Shown one piece after another: positions 62,690-64,000 of a DNA stretch of 64,000 nt. How positions within the stretch are numbered: position 1 is the stretch's first letter; each line of letters starts with the position of its first letter. The position numbers and the translations under genes were made by a program. Origin of the DNA: Lachnospiraceae bacterium A2 (GTDB taxonomy: Bacteria > Bacillota > Clostridia > Lachnospirales > Lachnospiraceae); the NCBI GenBank assembly GCA_000403315.2, contig KE159636.1, positions 2,916,233 to 2,980,232 of the forward strand, in the 5' to 3' direction. The notes beneath the pieces are model-generated. The model saw nothing but the letters and a program-made list of their open reading frames with translations. It was not told the origin of the DNA and ran no database searches.

Positions 62690-64000
62690 CTACACTTCTT
62701 TTACTGCGTGGAAATTGCAGCCTTCCTTGCAGGCCCCACACTTGATGCATTTTGCCGTGTCTATGGTAAATGGTTTCTTAATTTCGCCGGAAATTGCCCC
62801 TACCGGGCAAAGTTTTGCGCATTTGCTGCAGCCCTTGCACAGCTCTGGGTCAATCGTAAGGTTCACTAAAGCTTTGCACTGGCCTGCCGCGCATTTTTTG
62901 TCCACCACATGGGCAAGGTATTCTTCCCGGAAATATTTCATGGTGCTTACTACCGGGGACGCCGCAGTTTTCCCAAGCCCGCAGAGAGCCGTTGCGGAAA
63001 TGGTTTCTGCCAGTTCTTCCAGCAGCGTGATATGCTGCATGGTCCCCCGGCCTTCGCAGATGTCGTTCAAAAGCTCCAGCATACGCTTGGTGCCCTCCCG
63101 GCAGGGGATGCATTTCCCGCAGGACTCGTTTTGGGTAAAATTCATAAAAAACCGCGCCACTTCCACCATGCAGCTTTTGTCGTTCATTACCACAAGGCCG
63201 CCGCTGCCAATCATTGCCCCTACTTTTTTCAGGGAATCGAAATCCAAATGCAAATCCAGATGATCCTCCGAGGGGTTGATGCACAGACACCCGCCGGAAG
63301 GCCCGCCAATCTGCACTGCCTTAAAGGACCCCCCTTTGACGCCGCCGCCAATGTCAAAAATCACTTCCCTCAGGGTAGTCCCCATAGGGACTTCAATCAG
63401 CCCGGTGTTCATGACATTCCCGGTAAGGGCAAACGCCTTGGTCCCGTGGTTTTTGTCCGGCCCTATGGTCTTATACCACGCTGCGCCCTTGCTGATAATT
63501 GGGGGCACGTTGCAGTAGGTTTCCACGTTGTTTAAGACGGTTGGCTTTTCAAAAAGCCCTTTTTCTACGGTACGGGGCGGCTTTACCCTTGGCATGCCCC
63601 GGTTCCCTTCAATGGACGCCGTCAGCGCAGAGCCTTCCCCGCAGACAAACGCCCCTGCCCCCTGGCTGATTTTCAGCTCAAAATCAAAACCGGAACCAAG
63701 GATATTCTTGCCTAACAGCCCCTTTTCCTCTGCTTTATGGATGGCAGTCTGCAGGCGTTCCACCGCCAAGGGGTATTCTGCCCGCACATAAATATAGCCG
63801 TAATGCGCCCCAGTGGCAATCCCGGCAATCAGCATGCCTTCAATGACACGGTGGGGATCCCCTTCCATCATGCTCCGGTCCATAAATGCCCCCGGGTCCC
63901 CTTCGTCCCCGTTGCAGACCACATATTTCACTTCCTCGTCCTGCGCCAGCACCTGGGACCATTTCCGCCCGGTGGGGAACCCGCCGCCCCCGCGGCCCCG
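62690..64000 (-). CDS. hydB: NuoF/HydB-like NADH-oxidising hydrogenase subunit, partial
   Basis: FMN- and NAD-binding subunit of the HydABC complex. The frame is open to the right edge. Reading leftward from 64000 gives [16 protein letters not shown] (FMN/NAD site), then [27 protein letters not shown] and the cluster motif [16 protein letters not shown]. The C-terminal extension holds two 4Fe-4S motifs ([12 protein letters not shown] and [11 protein letters not shown]). The N-terminal thioredoxin-like 2Fe-2S part lies outside the window. The GTG at 63952 is internal, not the start. Confidence 0.93.
   Translation of the reverse strand, partial: RGRGGGGFPTGRKWSQVLAQDEEVKYVVCNGDEGDPGAFMDRSMMEGDPHRVIEGMLIAGIATGAHYGYIYVRAEYPLAVERLQTAIHKAEEKGLLGKNILGSGFDFELKISQGAGAFVCGEGSALTASIEGNRGMPRVKPPRTVEKGLFEKPTVLNNVETYCNVPPIISKGAAWYKTIGPDKNHGTKAFALTGNVMNTGLIEVPMGTTLREVIFDIGGGVKGGSFKAVQIGGPSGGCLCINPSEDHLDLHLDFDSLKKVGAMIGSGGLVVMNDKSCMVEVARFFMNFTQNESCGKCIPCREGTKRMLELLNDICEGRGTMQHITLLEELAETISATALCGLGKTAASPVVSTMKYFREEYLAHVVDKKCAAGQCKALVNLTIDPELCKGCSKCAKLCPVGAISGEIKKPFTIDTAKCIKCGACKEGCNFHAVKEV

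Overview
The window looks like chromosome from a spore-forming anaerobic Firmicute of the Lachnospiraceae type. This is inferred from spoIIP, gpr and a GerMN lipoprotein (sporulation), a trimeric-type [FeFe] hydrogenase, a 2-hydroxyacyl-CoA dehydratase activase, queH, AGGAGG ribosome sites and sigma-A promoters spaced at 17 bp. No rRNA, tRNA or CRISPR array was found. Most genes are on the minus strand.

Layout. 1-631 is the 5' part of argH, followed by queH, hemW and lepA. Read on the minus strand, the window holds the conserved Firmicute string comEA / comEC / holA / rpsT / gpr / spoIIP / lepA / hemW (about 25.5 kb down to 1.6 kb). It has three insertions. A two-component system plus GerMN lipoprotein lies between comEA and comEC. 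An ahpC / AhpF-N-domain pair, an IS1634-type element, a Cys-rich small-peptide gene and a decayed DUF262/DUF3696 locus lie between comEC and holA. A CorA transporter, a TetR/flavoprotein pair, an AraC regulator and a secreted metallo-beta-lactamase-fold protein lie between spoIIP and lepA.

26.1-31.5 kb is an accessory patch: an array of hairpin repeats, a JAB/JAMM gene cut by an IS4-type element with a readable 7-bp target duplication, two tiny genes behind it, and an IS701-type element that landed in a palindromic repeat. 31.5-40.7 kb holds a hemerythrin-receiver fusion and the arginine genes (argC-GNAT-argJ-membrane protein-argB-argD, with argG divergent and ArgR-like boxes between). 40.8-53.9 kb holds a MORN-like lipoprotein, a DUF2225 protein, glnS, a rhomboid-like protein, a LysM protein, a 1419-residue dehydratase activase, a GNAT enzyme, a DUF4097 protein and a Gfo/Idh/MocA oxidoreductase. 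54-57.1 kb is again accessory: a decayed small gene, an IS110 element with a candidate bridge-RNA region, and a broken AAA ATPase. 57.1-60.6 kb holds a GNAT enzyme, an unrecognised 437-residue protein and a frameshifted MATE exporter. 60.9-64 kb is hydA and the partial hydB.

Several dispersed hairpin repeat families and one MITE-like element fill the intergenic gaps. The most unusual items are the triplicated Cys-motif peptide divergent from ahpC, the interrupted JAB cluster, the MtrAB-LpqB-like module inside the com locus and the hemerythrin-receiver fusion.
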